Below, piece by piece: positions 62,765-64,000 of a stretch of DNA of 64,000 bases; within the stretch, counting starts at the first letter, position 1, and every line of letters begins with the position of its first letter. The DNA is from Phyllobacterium chamaecytisi (lineage in GTDB: Bacteria; Pseudomonadota; Alphaproteobacteria; Rhizobiales; Rhizobiaceae): the NCBI RefSeq assembly GCF_020164455.1, contig NZ_JAIQWW010000007.1, positions 1 through 64,000 on the forward strand, in the 5' to 3' direction. Under the pieces are notes generated by a model. It had not been told where the DNA came from. It ran no database searches and was given only the letters and a program-made list of their open reading frames with translations. Position numbers and translations under genes: made by a program.

Positions 62765-64000
62765 ATGAGTGAACCTGCAGTTGAGACCGACGCAAACGCA
62801 TCAGCCCGGGACCATGGCAGACGTGGCGGGCGGGCGCGGCCACGCAGCGTTGAAAGCGGTGCTTTCGATCAGCCACCGTTTCGGCAGCTCAAAATCCCGT
62901 TTGCACCGACAAAGATCGTTTCTGACGATGAACTTGAATCGATCCACGATGCATCGCTTAGAGTGCTGCAGGAGATTGGGGTGGACGTGCTGCACGACGG
63001 TGCACGCGAAATCATGAAAGGGGCCGGAGCCGACGTTACTCCTGGCACAATGCGCGTTCATTTCGACAAAGAAATGATCCTTGAGTATGTCAGCCACGCG
63101 CCATCCGAGTTCACGCTGCATGCTCGCAACCCCGCACATAATGTGCGTTTTGGCGGCAACAATCTGATCTTTGCCCAAATGGGATCGGCACCCAATTGCT
63201 CCGACACCGACAATGGCAGGCGTTCGGGCAATCAGGCGGATTTCCGCAATTTCCTGAAACTGGCCCAGATGCACAATATCATCAATGCGACTGGGGGATA
63301 TCCTGTAGAACCCATTGATATCCATCCTTCAGTGCGCCATCTCGAATGCATCCGTGATCTTGCGACTCTCACCGACAAGCCGTTTCACATTTATTCTCTC
63401 GGCAAGGAACGCAATCAGGACGGAATTGAAATCGCCCGTCTAGCCCGCGGTGTCAGCCACGAGCAGTTACAGAACGAGGCGTCTTGCTACACGATCATCA
63501 ACACCAATTCGCCTTTGAAGCTCGATATCCCTATGATGGAGGGCATTATTCAGATGTCCGGCAATGGTCAGATCGTCATTGTCACGCCCTTCACTCTTGC
63601 GGGCGCCATGGCGCCCGTCACGATCGCGGGTGCGCTGGTTCAGCAGAATGCCGAAGCATTGGCCGGTATCTCCTTCACGCAGATGGTCAAGAAGGGCGCG
63701 CCCGTCGGTTATGGCGGATTTACCTCCAATGTCGACATGAAATCGGGTGCTCCCGCCTTTGGCACTCCCGAATACATGAAGGCCCAGATGGTTGGCGGTC
63801 AGTTGGCTCGCCGTTATGGCATCCCCTACCGTACATCCAATGTTTGCGCGGCCAATACGGTTGATGCACAGGCAGCTTACGAATCCGTGTTCTCGCTATG
63901 GGGCGCGATCCAGGGCGGTGGCAATTTCATGCTGCATTCCGCGGGCTGGCTGGAAGGCGGACTATGTTGTTCCTATGAAAAGATGATCCTCGATTTCGAT
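62765..64000 (+). CDS. MttB-family methyltransferase, 5' part
   Basis: The frame is open for 412 codons to the window end. After a basic leader come IHDASLRVLQEIGVDVLHDGAREIM (about residues 60-85), LHARNPAHNVRFGG, FAQMGSAPNCSDTDNGRRSG and NTNSPLKLDIPMMEGIIQMS, all text of the trimethylamine methyltransferase (MttB) superfamily. No in-frame TAG occurs in the visible part, as in the non-pyrrolysine branch that demethylates glycine betaine and similar compounds; the usual Pyl region may be covered only in part. These enzymes pass the methyl group to a corrinoid protein, and the unit follows a betaine-type importer. ATG 62765 has GAGGG about 8 bases ahead. Confidence 0.88.
   Translation, partial: MSEPAVETDANASARDHGRRGGRARPRSVESGAFDQPPFRQLKIPFAPTKIVSDDELESIHDASLRVLQEIGVDVLHDGAREIMKGAGADVTPGTMRVHFDKEMILEYVSHAPSEFTLHARNPAHNVRFGGNNLIFAQMGSAPNCSDTDNGRRSGNQADFRNFLKLAQMHNIINATGGYPVEPIDIHPSVRHLECIRDLATLTDKPFHIYSLGKERNQDGIEIARLARGVSHEQLQNEASCYTIINTNSPLKLDIPMMEGIIQMSGNGQIVIVTPFTLAGAMAPVTIAGALVQQNAEALAGISFTQMVKKGAPVGYGGFTSNVDMKSGAPAFGTPEYMKAQMVGGQLARRYGIPYRTSNVCAANTVDAQAAYESVFSLWGAIQGGGNFMLHSAGWLEGGLCCSYEKMILDFD

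Overview
The window reads as chromosomal DNA of an alphaproteobacterium of the order Hyphomicrobiales (Rhizobiales), most like the Phyllobacteriaceae/Brucellaceae. The evidence is an RopA/Omp2-type porin, an AcpXL very-long-chain fatty acid locus for lipid A, 11-bp-periodic PHO boxes of rhizobial type, and a late-cobalt CobN/CobW/CobO cobalamin pathway. No tRNA, rRNA or CRISPR array was seen.

Layout. 0-6 kb is an accessory-looking zone. It holds the 3' end of a LigD-type DNA ligase, 1.5 kb without long genes (five similar GAGGC/GCCTC hairpins, a possible 38-residue membrane protein, and a structured RNA candidate ending in an intrinsic terminator), a DUF1254 protein, a P4-type integrase with phased TGTGCA repeats beside it, and a porin. 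6-19 kb is a complete C-P lyase locus: phnGHIJKL, phnCDEE, a 2H phosphoesterase, phnM and phnN, with divergent phnF. Two clear PHO boxes drive it, and two copies of a ~273-bp palindromic repeat sit exactly at gene junctions inside it. 19-25 kb holds sugar and aldehyde metabolism genes (kdgK, galM, a gabD-like dehydrogenase), an AEC transporter and a histidine-phosphatase-fold protein without its catalytic histidines. 25-30 kb is acpXL, two ketosynthases (one without the catalytic Cys), an alcohol dehydrogenase and lpxXL. 30-34.5 kb is a SoeABC/DMSO-reductase-like molybdoenzyme. 35-40 kb is an ArgE/DapE-family hydrolase with a dipeptide-type ABC importer lacking ATPase genes.

40-56.5 kb is a large cobalamin block in several transcription units: cobA-cobB-cobC-cbiB (-), cbiD-cobK (+), the riboswitch-headed cbtB-cbtA-cobP-cobW-cobN-cobO-terB-cobE-cobM (-), and cobQ (-). 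56.5-58.6 kb is valine catabolism (acyl-CoA dehydrogenase, mmsB). 58.6-59.1 kb has a terminated small-RNA candidate facing a 45-codon gene. 59.5-64 kb is a ProXWV betaine-type importer followed by an MttB-family methyltransferase that runs off the window. This probably makes a betaine uptake and corrinoid-dependent demethylation unit, which would use the B12 made by the neighbouring block.

Gene ends are packed tightly. Many operon junctions are ATGA overlaps, and five convergent pairs abut or overlap at their stop codons. All names rest on reading motifs and gene order by eye; no database search was possible.
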